Source of the DNA: Pelosinus propionicus DSM 13327
GTDB lineage: Bacteria; Bacillota; Negativicutes; DSM-13327
DNA length: 64,000 bases
NCBI RefSeq assembly: GCF_900114615.1
Contig: NZ_FOTS01000013.1
Location: forward strand, 62,001-126,000
Direction of reading: 5' to 3'
Positions 1-9,337 of the stretch are shown in pieces. Each line of letters opens with the position of its first letter. Position 1 is the first letter of the stretch. The notes under the pieces are model-generated. The model was not told where the DNA came from. It made no database searches and saw only the letters and a program-made list of their open reading frames with translations. The position numbers and the translations under genes were made by a program.

Positions 1-621
1 TTTATTCGCAGTATGGGTACAAGAGGCAGTTTAGGCGGATTATCTCGCAAAACATCAGAAGCTATTAAGATTCTAGATGCTTTTGGTTTTGATGTGGTTC
101 TTGTCGAAACTGTAGGTGTTGGGCAGTCAGAGGTTGATATTGTTAAAACTGCTGATACTACATTAGTAGTTTTAGTACCTGGTTTAGGTGATGATATTCA
201 GGCGATTAAAGCCGGTATATTAGAAATCGGTGATGTTTTTGCCATTAATAAGGCTGATCATGAGGGCGTTGATCGTCTTCACACCGAATTAGAAATGATG
301 CTAGACTTAAATCAGACTAAAATAGAGTGGCGTCCACCGATTCAGCGCGTTATAGCAAATCGTGGTGAAGGTATAAACGAGTTAGCTGAAGCGATTGAAA
401 AGCAGATCGTTCACTCAAAAGAATCGGGTCAATTTGTCAGTCGTCGCACCAATCGTACCAAGAATGAATTGTTAGCGATGCTTGATGAGCAGGTTGGAAG
501 ATATGTACGAAAACAGCTTTTGGCTTATGGGAAATTCGATGAATTAGTAATGAGTGTTGAAAAACGTGAGAAAAACCCATATGCTGTTGTTGACGACATA
601 ATGACAACTATTTTACGATAA
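1..621 (+). CDS. meaB: MeaB/ArgK-family G protein, 5' end outside window
   Basis: GTPase chaperone that protects and reloads adenosylcobalamin-dependent methylmalonyl-CoA mutase. The frame is open from base 1, so the P-loop part lies upstream and about 206 residues are visible. The sequence opens with FIRSMGTRGSLGGL, a hallmark of the MeaB/ArgK family; ETVGVGQSEVD is the switch/G3 region and NKAD the base-specificity motif. The C-terminal helical part is present. The next gene, methylmalonyl-CoA epimerase, follows directly, which fits a propionate/succinate pathway cluster; the mutase genes are probably just upstream. Confidence 0.93.
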   Translation, partial: FIRSMGTRGSLGGLSRKTSEAIKILDAFGFDVVLVETVGVGQSEVDIVKTADTTLVVLVPGLGDDIQAIKAGILEIGDVFAINKADHEGVDRLHTELEMMLDLNQTKIEWRPPIQRVIANRGEGINELAEAIEKQIVHSKESGQFVSRRTNRTKNELLAMLDEQVGRYVRKQLLAYGKFDELVMSVEKREKNPYAVVDDIMTTILR

Positions 622-642
622 GTGAAAAAGGAGGATTTAATT

Positions 643-1050
643 ATGTTTAAAACATTAAAGGTAGACCATATTGGTATTGCCGTAAAAGATTTAGAACAGG
701 CCAAAAAGTTTTACAGTGAAGTGCTTGGTATGGAAGCTGCAGGCGAGGAAACTGTAGAACAGCAAAAAGTAAAAGTATGTTTCTATCCTTGTGGAGATAG
801 TGAGATTGAGCTTTTAGAGTCCACTTCACCAGATGGTCCTATTGCGAAATATATTGACAAAAATGGTGAAGGTATACAGCATGTTGCTTTGCGTGTGGAT
901 AATATAGAAGCTGCGATTGCTGATTTGAAAGCAAAAGGCGTACGTATGATTGATGAAGTACCTCGTTATGGTGCAGGCGGAGCCTCAATTGCTTTTGTTC
1001 ATCCTAAAGCGACTGGCGGCATTTTACTTGAGTTATCAGAACGTAAATAA
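643..1050 (+). CDS. mce: Methylmalonyl-CoA epimerase
   Basis: VOC-fold metalloenzyme that interconverts (R)- and (S)-methylmalonyl-CoA. The 135-aa length is typical. VDHIGIAV and GIQHVALRV carry the two metal-ligand histidines and LLELSE the C-terminal glutamate. The ATG at 643 is chosen because AAGGAGG (628-634) lies 8 bases upstream; an in-frame GTG at 622 would put this ribosome site inside the gene. It directly follows meaB and precedes mmdA, so the genes form one pathway unit. Confidence 0.96.
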   Translation: MFKTLKVDHIGIAVKDLEQAKKFYSEVLGMEAAGEETVEQQKVKVCFYPCGDSEIELLESTSPDGPIAKYIDKNGEGIQHVALRVDNIEAAIADLKAKGVRMIDEVPRYGAGGASIAFVHPKATGGILLELSERK

Positions 1051-1146
1051 GAATCGGTAAAGTTATATAATGTATACAATTAGAAAATATTGCAAATTAT
1101 ATAGTCTTACTATATAGTGATATTTGAATGTTGTTGGAGGTGTAAA

Positions 1147-2676
1147 ATGGCTACAGTCCAAGAGAAGATTGAAGATTTAAAAGCAAGGCAGGAAAAAATC
1201 AAATTAGGCGGCGGTCAAAAGCGGATTGATAAGCAACATGCTACTGGCAAGTTAACTGCTCGTGAGCGTGTAGAAAAACTGTTAGATCCTAACACGTTTG
1301 TTGAATTGGATCAATTTGTTACTCATCGCTGTGTAAATTTTGATATGGCTTCCGTTAATGCTCCTGCTGAAGGCGTTGTTACTGGCTATGGAACAATTGA
1401 AGGACGTTTAGTATATGTATTTGCTCAAGATTTTACTGTAGTAGGTGGATCATTAGGTGAAATGCATGCAGCTAAAATTGTTAAAGTACAGCAATTAGCC
1501 TTGAAAATGGGTGCTCCTATTATTGGTATTAATGATTCAGGTGGTGCACGTATTCAAGAAGCAGTAGATGCTTTATCCGGATATGGTAAAATATTCTACA
1601 ATAATACACTGGCGTCAGGGGTTATTCCTCAAATTTCAGTTATTATGGGACCATGTGCTGGTGGGGCAGTATATTCTCCAGCTCTGACCGATTTCATTTA
1701 CATGGTTAAAAATACCAGTCAAATGTTTATTACTGGTCCGCAAGTAATTAAGTCTGTTACCGCAGAAGAAGTTACAGCTGAAGCGCTGGGTGGGGCTATG
1801 ACTCACAATACAACTTCTGGTGTAGCTCACTTTGTTGCGGAAAATGACGATGATTGCTTAGAGCAAATTCGTTGCTTGATGAGTTTCTTACCTGGCAATA
1901 ACTTGGAAGGATCTCCAGTTGCTCTAAATACAGACGATGTAAATCGTATGGATGATTCCTTAAACACGTTGTTGCCTGATAATCCAAATCAGCCTTACAA
2001 TATGAAAGATGTTATTTCTTCTATTGTTGATAATGGTGATTTTTATGAAGTACAGCCGTATTTTGCACAAAATATCATTACTTGCTTTGCTCGTTTCGAT
2101 GGTCAAACAGTTGGTATTATTGCAAATCAGCCGTCAGTAATGGCAGGTTGCTTAGATGTGGATGCTTCTGATAAGTCTGCTCGCTTTATTCGTTTTTGTG
2201 ATGCCTTTAATATTCCTTTGGTCAACTTAGTTGATGTTCCAGGATTCTTACCAGGTGTTAGCCAGGAATATGGTGGAATTATTCGTCACGGTGCTAAAAT
2301 GTTGTATGCCTATTCAGAAGCAACAGTACCAAAAGTGACAGTAATTACGCGTAAAGCTTACGGTGGTTCTTACTTAGCAATGTGTTCACAAGATTTGGGT
2401 GCAGATCAGGTTATGGCTTGGCCAACATCTGAGATTGCTGTTATGGGACCTGCTGGCGCAGCAAACATAATATTCCGTGGGGATCCAGATGTTAAAGCCA
2501 AAACTGAACAATATATAGCAGAATTTGCCACTCCATATAAAGCGGCAGAACGTGGTTTTGTTGATCAGGTTATTGAACCAAAAGAAACTAGACCTCGTAT
2601 CATCACTGCTTTAAGTATGTTGGCTAGCAAGCGCGAACAACGGCCACAAAAGAAACATGGCAACATTCCTCTATAA
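1147..2676 (+). CDS. mmdA: Methylmalonyl-CoA decarboxylase/carboxyltransferase alpha subunit
   Basis: Carboxyltransferase of 509 aa that moves CO2 between (methyl)malonyl-CoA and biotin. It has the two crotonase-like halves of the propionyl-CoA carboxylase beta/12S family. Oxyanion-hole glycine motifs are visible in [17 protein letters not shown] and in [11 protein letters not shown]. Start ATG 1147 follows TTGGAGG (1134-1140); a further upstream in-frame start at 1117 lacks a ribosome site. It is followed by an epsilon-like small subunit and the biotin carrier. Whether it acts as a Na+-pumping decarboxylase, a transcarboxylase or a propionyl-CoA carboxylase cannot be decided here because no beta, 5S or biotin carboxylase gene is present. 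Confidence 0.93.
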   Translation: MATVQEKIEDLKARQEKIKLGGGQKRIDKQHATGKLTARERVEKLLDPNTFVELDQFVTHRCVNFDMASVNAPAEGVVTGYGTIEGRLVYVFAQDFTVVGGSLGEMHAAKIVKVQQLALKMGAPIIGINDSGGARIQEAVDALSGYGKIFYNNTLASGVIPQISVIMGPCAGGAVYSPALTDFIYMVKNTSQMFITGPQVIKSVTAEEVTAEALGGAMTHNTTSGVAHFVAENDDDCLEQIRCLMSFLPGNNLEGSPVALNTDDVNRMDDSLNTLLPDNPNQPYNMKDVISSIVDNGDFYEVQPYFAQNIITCFARFDGQTVGIIANQPSVMAGCLDVDASDKSARFIRFCDAFNIPLVNLVDVPGFLPGVSQEYGGIIRHGAKMLYAYSEATVPKVTVITRKAYGGSYLAMCSQDLGADQVMAWPTSEIAVMGPAGAANIIFRGDPDVKAKTEQYIAEFATPYKAAERGFVDQVIEPKETRPRIITALSMLASKREQRPQKKHGNIPL

Positions 2677-2694
2677 AGGAAGGTGTGGAATAGT

Positions 2695-2841
2695 ATGAAG
2701 ATAAATGCAAAAGGTGTTTCTCCAGAAGTAGTAGCTGTGATTACTGCGGCTATTTATGAAATGTTAGGCACAGGTTTTCAGGCTGTAAAAATTATACGTA
2801 ATAGTAATGAATGGTCTATTGCTGGTCGCAAAAACGCATAA
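2695..2841 (+). CDS. mmdE: Small subunit like methylmalonyl-CoA decarboxylase epsilon (OadG C-terminal type)
   Basis: A 48-aa ORF between mmdA and mmdC. VSPEVVAVITAAIYEMLG followed by a basic, Trp-containing tail (NEWSIAGRKNA) resembles the cytoplasmic C-terminal part of OadG/MmdD proteins and the small MmdE of Veillonella. There is no membrane segment. The ribosome site is AAGGAAGG (2676-2683). The position, between the alpha and biotin-carrier genes, is the position of mmdD/mmdE in known operons. The gene name rests on this context and resemblance. Confidence 0.72.
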   Translation: MKINAKGVSPEVVAVITAAIYEMLGTGFQAVKIIRNSNEWSIAGRKNA

Positions 2842-2876
2842 AATAAGCATATTATAAATATTTGGAGGTTAGTAAA

Positions 2877-3263
2877 ATGAAGAAATTTAATATTACTGTG
2901 AATGGTACTGCATATCAGGTTGAAGTAGAGGAAGTAAAAGAAGCAAAAGCTGTGGCTGCTCCTGCAGCAAAGCCTGCTGCTGCACCTGCTGCTCCTAAGG
3001 CAGCTCCAGTTGCTGCTGCAGCACCTGCTGCTGCTGAAGTTGGTGCTGGTGAAACTGGTGTTCCTTCCCCAATGCCTGGAAAAATTGTAAAAGTACTTGC
3101 TCAAGCAGGACAAGCGGTGAAAAAAGGCGACGTTTTGTTAATTCTTGAAGCAATGAAAATGCAAAATGAGATTACTGCTCCTGTTGATGGTACTGTAAAA
3201 TCCATTAATGTAGCAGCTGATCAAAGTGTAAAACCTAACGAAGTTTTGGCTGTTATTAAGTAA
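2877..3263 (+). CDS. mmdC: Biotin carrier (gamma) subunit
   Basis: Biotinyl carrier of 128 aa. A short N-terminal beta segment (1-24) is followed by an Ala/Pro-rich flexible linker (about 25-58) and a biotinyl domain with EAMKM, biotin being attached to Lys94. Start ATG 2877 sits 8 bases after GGAGG (2864-2868); an earlier in-frame TTG at 2862 overlaps that ribosome site and is rejected. It ends the operon: a strong terminator follows and mmdB is absent. Confidence 0.95.
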   Translation: MKKFNITVNGTAYQVEVEEVKEAKAVAAPAAKPAAAPAAPKAAPVAAAAPAAAEVGAGETGVPSPMPGKIVKVLAQAGQAVKKGDVLLILEAMKMQNEITAPVDGTVKSINVAADQSVKPNEVLAVIK

Positions 3264-3266
3264 ATA

Positions 3267-3296
3267 AAGATTATTTAATATAAATTAAATAATCTT
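3267..3296. repeat. Perfect 30-bp inverted repeat just upstream of terminator
   Basis: Arms 3267-3279 and 3284-3296 are perfect 13-bp complements around a 4-base loop (ATAA). It is A/T-rich, without a U-run of its own, and sits 3 bases after the mmdC stop codon and directly before the GC-rich terminator. It could be a tandem terminator part or an mRNA 3'-end stabiliser. Confidence 0.7.
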
Positions 3297-3298
3297 AA

Positions 3299-3343
3299 GG
3301 GCTGTCTTAGGGATTTCTAAAATCCTTGAGGCAGCCCTTTTTT
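3299..3343 (+). terminator. Rho-independent terminator after mmdC
   Basis: GGGCTG (3299-3304) pairs with CAGCCC (3332-3337), with an inner GGATT/AATCC stem, followed by TTTTTT (3338-3343). Confidence 0.9.
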
Positions 3344-3595
3344 ATTAAGAACATAAAAGAGTTAATCGTTGTAAAAGGAGTATAATGTACAAGTTATAAA
3401 AGGAAATTGTTAGAATTATCGAACAATAATTATAATAATAGAATAACAAATAGCGGCAAATAACGTGAAAAAAGTAACTGCTGTAGGATTCAGAATATTG
3501 CTTCTGAATGATTGACAGAGGCTAATTAATTGGTGTAGAGTAAACCTATGTGATTTATATTCCAACAGGCAGTAATGTAGAAAGGAGCTCTTTTT

Positions 3596-4021
3596 ATGGA
3601 TAAGCAACAAGAAGGAATTGTTCTTGAAGTGGTTGGCAATCATTTGGCAAAAGTAAAGACAAGTCGCCATAATGATTGTGAAAACTGTGGAGCTTGTCCC
3701 GGAAATTCGGCATTGGTACTAGAGGCTAGAAATGATATAGGAGCCAAGATTGGTCAGCGTGTAGCTATCGAAGTCAAAGAAGTGAATATGTTAAAAGCTG
3801 CTTTTATTGTGTATATTTTGCCACTAATGTTAGTTTTTATTGGTGCGGTTATCGGCGGAAGCTTTGCCGATCATTTAAACTATCAGCCATTATGGTTTCA
3901 GGTTATTGGTGGTACAATTGCTTTTATTTTATCAGTAGTGTATATTAAGTTTTTCGATTCTGCTGCTAGGTCCGATAGTAAGATGCAACCGATGATTGTA
4001 CGAATTTTATCTAATGACTAG
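3596..4021 (+). CDS. rseC: RseC/MucC-family protein upstream of Rnf
   Basis: Small membrane protein (141 aa) of the RseC family, which is often linked to Rnf/Rsx electron transport. An N-terminal cytoplasmic domain carries CENCGAC with Cys28, Cys31 and Cys34, a likely metal or redox site, followed by two membrane segments at about 69-90 and 96-115. It precedes rnfC by 150 bases in the same direction, so a role in Rnf assembly or redox coupling is the natural inference. The exact function is not settled for this family. Confidence 0.85.
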   Translation: MDKQQEGIVLEVVGNHLAKVKTSRHNDCENCGACPGNSALVLEARNDIGAKIGQRVAIEVKEVNMLKAAFIVYILPLMLVFIGAVIGGSFADHLNYQPLWFQVIGGTIAFILSVVYIKFFDSAARSDSKMQPMIVRILSND

Positions 4022-4175
4022 AGCTTTCAAGGCCTTGATCTGTTCTAGGCCAGAGTTAAGTTAAAGGGTAAGAGGGGATGAGATTTTATGGAGAAAAGCT
4101 TCCAGTTGAATCTAGCCTTCTTTTAGCAGGCTGAGGAAAATAAATGACATTAGTTAGTTTAAGAGGGGTGAAATT

Positions 4176-5498
4176 ATGGCAAAAAGCTTTCGTGGGGGTG
4201 TACATCCCGACGACCGTAAAAGGTATACCGCAAGTAAGGCGATTGAAGTTGCGCCTATACCTGAGAAAGTCATTATTCCTGTGAGACAACATATTGGTGC
4301 ACCATGTTCACCAATAGTAAAAGTTGGGGATCTTGTTAAAAAGGGACAAGTGATAGCTGAAGCTCAGGCTTTCGTTTCAAGTCCGATTCATGCCTCTACC
4401 TCAGGCAAGGTAGTAGAGCTTGCAGAGTATCCTCATCCAGTTTTTGGTGCCTGTATGTCTGTTGTTATTGAAAGTGATGGGCAAGATGAATGGGTAGAAG
4501 GGCTGCCTTTGCAACGTGACTGGAAAACTTTAGAAGCAACAGAAATTAAGGAAATTATTCGTCAGACAGGTATGGTTGGCATGGGTGGAGCAACCTTTCC
4601 CACACATGTAAAGATGGCTCCACCTGCAGAAAAACCAATTCATACCTTTATATTAAATGCGGCAGAATGTGAACCTTTTCTTACTGCCGATCATCGGGTG
4701 ATGTTAGAACAGTCAGAAAGAATTGTGACTGGTATGCAGATTGCGATGAAAGTATTGGGCGTAAATAAAGGATATATAGGTATAGAAGAAAATAAACCTG
4801 ATGCAATTGCTGTAATGAATAAAGCCTGTACTGGAATTGCCGGAATTGAAGTAGTATCCCTTCAGACGAAATATCCTCAGGGTGCAGAAAAAACATTGAT
4901 TGGTGTAATTTGTGGCACAGATGTACCTTCTGGTGGATTGCCTATGGATGTTGGTGTAGTGGTTCAAAATGTTGGCACTGTGGTAGCTATTGCAGATGCT
5001 GTAGAAAAAGGAATCCCATTGATCGAACGAGTAACAACCGTCACTGGTGGTGCGATTTCTCAGCCTAAGAACTTATTGCTGCGAATTGGTACTACATTTG
5101 CTCAAGCTGTAACATTATGTGGTGGATTTAATGAAGTACCAGTTAAAGTGATCATGGGTGGACCTATGATGGGAATGGCACAACGTACGCTTGATGTGCC
5201 CATTATAAAAGGGACTTCAGGTATTTTGGCCTTGAGTGAGACTGATGTTAATGTTGGTCCCGAGCGTCCCTGTATACGTTGTGGACGTTGTGTTGAGGCA
5301 TGTCCAATGGGATTGGTGCCTAGCATGCTGAGCATATTAGCTGAACGTGATGCATACGCAGTTGCTAAAGAAGAATATGATTTATTGGATTGTGTGGAGT
5401 GCGGTTCTTGTGTATACGTGTGCCCTGCAAAACGCAATATTGTTCATTATATTAAATTGTCCAAAGCGCAAAATGCAGCAATGGCGGCGAAGAAATAA
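4176..5498 (+). CDS. rnfC: Rnf complex subunit RnfC
   Basis: Peripheral NADH-binding subunit (440 aa) of the Rnf ferredoxin:NAD+ oxidoreductase. The order is an N-terminal barrel-sandwich region, an FMN/NAD domain of the NuoF type (GMGGATFPTHVK, ECEPFLTADHRVM), a SLBB-like segment, and two 4Fe-4S motifs, CIRCGRCVEACP and CVECGSCVYVCP, near the C terminus. AGAGGGG precedes the ATG. It is the first gene of the canonical rnfCDGEAB order. Confidence 0.97.
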   Translation: MAKSFRGGVHPDDRKRYTASKAIEVAPIPEKVIIPVRQHIGAPCSPIVKVGDLVKKGQVIAEAQAFVSSPIHASTSGKVVELAEYPHPVFGACMSVVIESDGQDEWVEGLPLQRDWKTLEATEIKEIIRQTGMVGMGGATFPTHVKMAPPAEKPIHTFILNAAECEPFLTADHRVMLEQSERIVTGMQIAMKVLGVNKGYIGIEENKPDAIAVMNKACTGIAGIEVVSLQTKYPQGAEKTLIGVICGTDVPSGGLPMDVGVVVQNVGTVVAIADAVEKGIPLIERVTTVTGGAISQPKNLLLRIGTTFAQAVTLCGGFNEVPVKVIMGGPMMGMAQRTLDVPIIKGTSGILALSETDVNVGPERPCIRCGRCVEACPMGLVPSMLSILAERDAYAVAKEEYDLLDCVECGSCVYVCPAKRNIVHYIKLSKAQNAAMAAKK

Positions 5499-5510
5499 GG
5501 AGGTGGCTGT

Positions 5511-6500
5511 ATGAGCATAGAAGCAAAAACAAAAATAGAAATAGATAATTTAATGGTCTCGGCATCACCCCACATCCGGTGTGATGAATCAATTTCAAAG
5601 ATTATGTGGAGCGTTAACGCAGCGCTAGCGCCTGCAGCACTTTTTTCAATCTTTAATTTCGGGATGCCTGCATTTATTAATTTTGCTGTTTGTATTGTTG
5701 CCGCAGTGGTAACAGAATATTTAATTTTAAAATGGCAGAATAAGCCAATGGTTATAGGCGATGGCAGTGCATTTTTAACAGGTTTGCTGCTTGCCATGAA
5801 TATTCCGGCAACATTACCGTGGTATATGCCGCTGGCTGGTTCCATTTTTGCCATTGCTGTTGCAAAACATACAATGGGTGGTTTAGGATTTAACATTTTT
5901 AATCCTGCTCTTATTGGGCGTGCATTTATTCTTGCATCCTGGCCGATTGCCATGACTACTTGGCCAATCTCAAGAGATATGGTTGGCAAAGTAGACGGAT
6001 TAACATCAGCCACTCCTTTGGGTATTCTTAAGCTGCAAGGGTACGAAAAGCTTGTAGCAAGTTTCGGCGATCAAGCTACTATGTACAAGTCTTTATTTTT
6101 AGGTGAACGCGCTGGAAGTATGGGGGAAACCTCAGCGATTCTTTTACTTTTAGGTGGAATATATCTGATCTATAAAGGATATATCAAATGGCAGGTTCCA
6201 GTAATCATGATTGGTACTGTAGGAGCGTTGACTGCTGCTTTTGGTGGAGATCCACTTTTCCACATGATGTCTGGAGGTCTAATTTTAGGTGCCTTTTACA
6301 TGGCGACAGACATGGTAACCATTCCTATTACTACCAAGGGTCAAATTATATTTGCTGTGGGAGCCGGTGCTCTTACTGTCCTAATCCGTTTGCAGGGCGG
6401 TTATCCAGAAGGCGTATGTTATGCAATATTATTGATGAACTGCGTCACGCCCCTAATTGACCGTTTGGTAAGACCTGTAAAATATGGTGCAAGGAGGTAA
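5511..6500 (+). CDS. rnfD: Rnf complex subunit RnfD
   Basis: Integral membrane subunit (329 aa) carrying covalent FMN and contributing to the ion channel. Many hydrophobic helices are visible, and ATDMVTIP contains the threonine to which FMN is attached in this family. AAGGAGG lies just before the ATG, 12 bases after rnfC. This is the usual length for Rnf of anaerobic Firmicutes. Confidence 0.96.
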   Translation: MSIEAKTKIEIDNLMVSASPHIRCDESISKIMWSVNAALAPAALFSIFNFGMPAFINFAVCIVAAVVTEYLILKWQNKPMVIGDGSAFLTGLLLAMNIPATLPWYMPLAGSIFAIAVAKHTMGGLGFNIFNPALIGRAFILASWPIAMTTWPISRDMVGKVDGLTSATPLGILKLQGYEKLVASFGDQATMYKSLFLGERAGSMGETSAILLLLGGIYLIYKGYIKWQVPVIMIGTVGALTAAFGGDPLFHMMSGGLILGAFYMATDMVTIPITTKGQIIFAVGAGALTVLIRLQGGYPEGVCYAILLMNCVTPLIDRLVRPVKYGARR

Positions 6501-6505
6501 GGTAT

Positions 6506-7072
6506 ATGGCACATGATGCACATGAACAAAATGATAGTGTTTTTAAAGTAGGTATCAATCTTACTCTTGCCTGTTTGCTTTCAAGCGCAGTAATTGCAGG
6601 CACTTATGCCATAACGGCACCAATTGCTGCTAAGACAAGAATTCAGCTTGATAATCAGGCGCGTAAGGCACTTGTTGCTGATGCTCAGGATTTCAAAGAG
6701 ATTGACGGCAAAAAAGGCTGGTTTGCAGCGTTAAAGGATGGCAAAGTAATTGCTTATGTTGTACCAGCAGAAAGTAAAGGTTACGCTGGTGCCATAAATA
6801 TGTTGGCAGCTGTATCAGTTGATGGCAAAGTGATTGATTATGCGATTTTAAGTCATAAAGAAACTCCAGGTCTTGGGGATAAAGCAGAAAAGCCAGCCTT
6901 TCGTAAACAATTTGCTGGAAAGACTGCAGAAACGTTAGAAGTAGTAAAGGTTCCTACTGATAAAAATATTCAGGCATTAACTGGAGCAACAATTACTTCT
7001 CGTGCTGTGACCAAAGGAATTAAGGAAGCTGTGGAAGAAGTAAATGCTTTTACAGCCAACCAATCGAAGTGA
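6506..7072 (+). CDS. rnfG: Rnf complex subunit RnfG
   Basis: Single-pass subunit (188 aa) with an extracytoplasmic FMN-binding domain. A membrane helix lies at about 17-38. The covalent flavin motif is LTGATITS, with the second Thr as attachment residue. It starts 5 bases after rnfD, so the two are probably translationally coupled. Confidence 0.96.
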   Translation: MAHDAHEQNDSVFKVGINLTLACLLSSAVIAGTYAITAPIAAKTRIQLDNQARKALVADAQDFKEIDGKKGWFAALKDGKVIAYVVPAESKGYAGAINMLAAVSVDGKVIDYAILSHKETPGLGDKAEKPAFRKQFAGKTAETLEVVKVPTDKNIQALTGATITSRAVTKGIKEAVEEVNAFTANQSK

Positions 7073-7082
7073 GGTGCTGAAT

Positions 7083-7712
7083 ATGAAGAATTTATGGGAT
7101 ATCTTTTATAAAGGCTTGTTTGATCAGAACCCCATATTCCGCCTTGCCTTAAGCTTGTGTCCGGCGTTGGCGGTTACTTCCAATGTTACGAATGCATTGG
7201 CTATGGGGTTGTCAGTTATGTTTGTTATTACAGCAAATAATGTAGTCGTATCGATATTTCGTAGATGGGTGAATCCTAAAGTACGGGTTCCTGTATACAT
7301 TACGTCGATTGCAACGATTGTTACAGTACTTATTTTAACATTGCAAGCATATCTTCCAGATCTGTATAAAGAGCTTTATCTTTATCTAAATCTTATCGTT
7401 GTGTTTGCAATAATTCTAGCACGGGCAGAAGTTTTTGCAGCGAAAAATCCTGTGATTCCTTCGTTTTTTGATGGCTTGGGAATGGGAGCTGGTTTTGCGG
7501 GAGCCATGGTTTTCATTGGCATCATACGTGAAATATTTGGTAATGGTTCTATCATGGGAGTTAATATATTGGGAACGTCTTATGACCCTGCATTAATTAT
7601 GATTTTACCGCCAGGTGGATTTATTGTTATTGGGTTAATGATTGCTAGTTTTAATTTGATTGGAGAATACCAAGATAAGTTAAAGGCAGCAAAGCAAGGG
7701 AGTGATGCATAA
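7083..7712 (+). CDS. rnfE: Rnf complex subunit RnfE
   Basis: Multi-span membrane subunit (209 aa), homologous to NqrD/RsxE and pseudosymmetric with RnfA. It has about six hydrophobic helices. ATG 7083 follows GTGAGGTGC (7069-7077); an earlier in-frame start at 7044 would overlap rnfG and is not needed. It ends in TAATG, which overlaps the rnfA start. Confidence 0.95.
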   Translation: MKNLWDIFYKGLFDQNPIFRLALSLCPALAVTSNVTNALAMGLSVMFVITANNVVVSIFRRWVNPKVRVPVYITSIATIVTVLILTLQAYLPDLYKELYLYLNLIVVFAIILARAEVFAAKNPVIPSFFDGLGMGAGFAGAMVFIGIIREIFGNGSIMGVNILGTSYDPALIMILPPGGFIVIGLMIASFNLIGEYQDKLKAAKQGSDA

Positions 7713-8293
7713 TGGAGGAATATTTAAAACTATTTGTTGCTTCGGCAATCACGAACAATTTTGTGTTGACTCAATTTTTAGGACTATGTATTTTCTTCGG
7801 TGTATCTAAGAATCTTAACGCATCAATTGGTATGGGGATGGCAGTTACTTCGGTTATGACATTAAGCTCATTACTGGCTTGGGCAGCCTATAATTTTATT
7901 CTAGAACCATTGGGACTGCAGCCTTTAATGCTAATAACCTTTGTCGTACTGATTGCAAGTCTTGTACAATTATTGGAAATGATTATAAAAAAACATGCCC
8001 CAGCATTATATAATATGTGGGGGATTTATCTTGTTTTAATTGCTACTAACTGTATCGTAATCGCTGTGCCGATTACAAATGTAGAGCTTCATTCTAATTT
8101 TTTAACTAGCTTAGTACTTGCTCTCGGTTCTGGAGTTGGATTTGCTCTGGCTCTTATCTTAATGGCTAGCCTGCGGGAAAAACTACAATATGCAGATGTA
8201 CCAAAATCCTTACAAGGACTGGGTATTTCTTTCATTTTGGCAGGAATGTTGGCATTGTCATTCTTTGGTTTTTCAGGAATGATCACACTATAA
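7712..8293 (+). CDS. rnfA: Rnf complex subunit RnfA
   Basis: Six-helix membrane subunit (193 aa) of the RnfA/NqrE family. The N terminus (LFVASAITNNFVLTQFLG) is highly conserved and carries residues of the intramembrane iron-sulfur site; the cysteine is in GLCIFFG. It overlaps rnfE by one base (TAATG). Confidence 0.96.
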   Translation: MEEYLKLFVASAITNNFVLTQFLGLCIFFGVSKNLNASIGMGMAVTSVMTLSSLLAWAAYNFILEPLGLQPLMLITFVVLIASLVQLLEMIIKKHAPALYNMWGIYLVLIATNCIVIAVPITNVELHSNFLTSLVLALGSGVGFALALILMASLREKLQYADVPKSLQGLGISFILAGMLALSFFGFSGMITL

Positions 8294-8312
8294 TGATAGA
8301 AGGTGATGAAAA

Positions 8313-9194
8313 ATGAGTACACTGAGTACACCAATATTGATATTGATCGTATTGACGTCTCTGGGGGTATTTTTTGGTTTTCTATTGGCTTATTCAAACA
8401 AAAAGTTTTCCATCGAGGTTAATCCGCTCATTCATATCGTAGAGGATGTATTGCCGAAAGGGCAGTGCGGTGCTTGTGGTTTTGCAGGTTGTATGGCTTA
8501 TGCTGAGGCAGTTGTTTTAAATCCTGATGTAGCCCCAGATTTATGCATACCAGGTAAAGAAGCTGTGGCAAAGCTTGTTGCTGAGCTTACGGGTAAAGCT
8601 GCTGCTCCTATGGAACCGCAAATTGCTCAAGTGCAATGTGCAGGTACTCATGATAAGGCTAAAAGATCATATGCTTACACAGGTGTAGAAGATTGTGTTG
8701 CTGCTAACCTACTTTTTGGCGGACCAAAATCTTGTAAATTTGGTTGTTTAGGATTAGGTACCTGTGTTAAAAGCTGTCCTTTTGATGCCATGATTATGAG
8801 TCCAGAAGGATTACCTATCATCGACCCAGAGAAGTGTACTTCCTGCGGCAAATGTGTTAGCGTATGTCCTAAACAAGTCATTTCTCTTATGCCTGTTGGT
8901 GCAAGAGTGCGGGTTAATTGCAATTCAAAAGATAAAGGTGCTGTAGCGAAAAAGGCTTGTAGTGTTGCTTGTATTGGCTGCTCTCTTTGTATGCGTCAAT
9001 GTCCTTATGAAGCAATAAAGATGGGGAATAATTTAGCGATTGTGGATGCCAAAATTTGTGAAGAAAAGTGTTCAGATGCTGTATGCTTAAGTAAATGCCC
9101 GACAAAAGCGATCCGTCCTTTTGTAACAGGTATTGTACCTGGCACAGAAAATGAAGCAAGTATGTCTCTCGCCTGTGCATCTTGCGCAAAATAG
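8313..9194 (+). CDS. rnfB: Rnf complex subunit RnfB, polyferredoxin
   Basis: Ferredoxin-accepting subunit (293 aa). An N-terminal membrane helix (about 6-28) is followed by the 4Fe-4S motif CGACGFAGCMAYAEA and then several ferredoxin-type clusters, including CTSCGKCVSVCP, CIGCSLCMRQCP and a C-terminal CSDAVCLSKCP. The extra C-terminal clusters are typical of clostridial-type RnfB. It ends the rnf operon; a strong terminator follows. Confidence 0.96.
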   Translation: MSTLSTPILILIVLTSLGVFFGFLLAYSNKKFSIEVNPLIHIVEDVLPKGQCGACGFAGCMAYAEAVVLNPDVAPDLCIPGKEAVAKLVAELTGKAAAPMEPQIAQVQCAGTHDKAKRSYAYTGVEDCVAANLLFGGPKSCKFGCLGLGTCVKSCPFDAMIMSPEGLPIIDPEKCTSCGKCVSVCPKQVISLMPVGARVRVNCNSKDKGAVAKKACSVACIGCSLCMRQCPYEAIKMGNNLAIVDAKICEEKCSDAVCLSKCPTKAIRPFVTGIVPGTENEASMSLACASCAK

Positions 9195-9209
9195 AGGAAT
9201 ATACGAATT

Positions 9210-9242
9210 AACCGCAGAAGAAAAAATCTTCTGCGGTTTTTT
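9210..9242 (+). terminator. Terminator of the rnf operon
   Basis: 12-bp perfect stem, 9210-9221 with 9227-9238, followed by a T-rich tail. Confidence 0.92.
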
Positions 9243-9337
9243 ATATGTATCTCATTTGCATGTTAAGAGTTTTTGCGGTAAAATAATCTAGACTAACCGA
9301 CAAGGCAGTAAAGTAGATAACAAAGGCTGATAAATTT

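Noticed and set aside
4079-4135. 18-aa ORF upstream of rnfC
   Set aside because: Too short, weak evidence; the segment also contains hairpin-like sequence, so a leader is as likely.
5447-6013. 188-aa minus-strand open frame opposite rnfD
   Set aside because: Opposite an obvious Rnf subunit, without ribosome site or family signature; a shadow frame.
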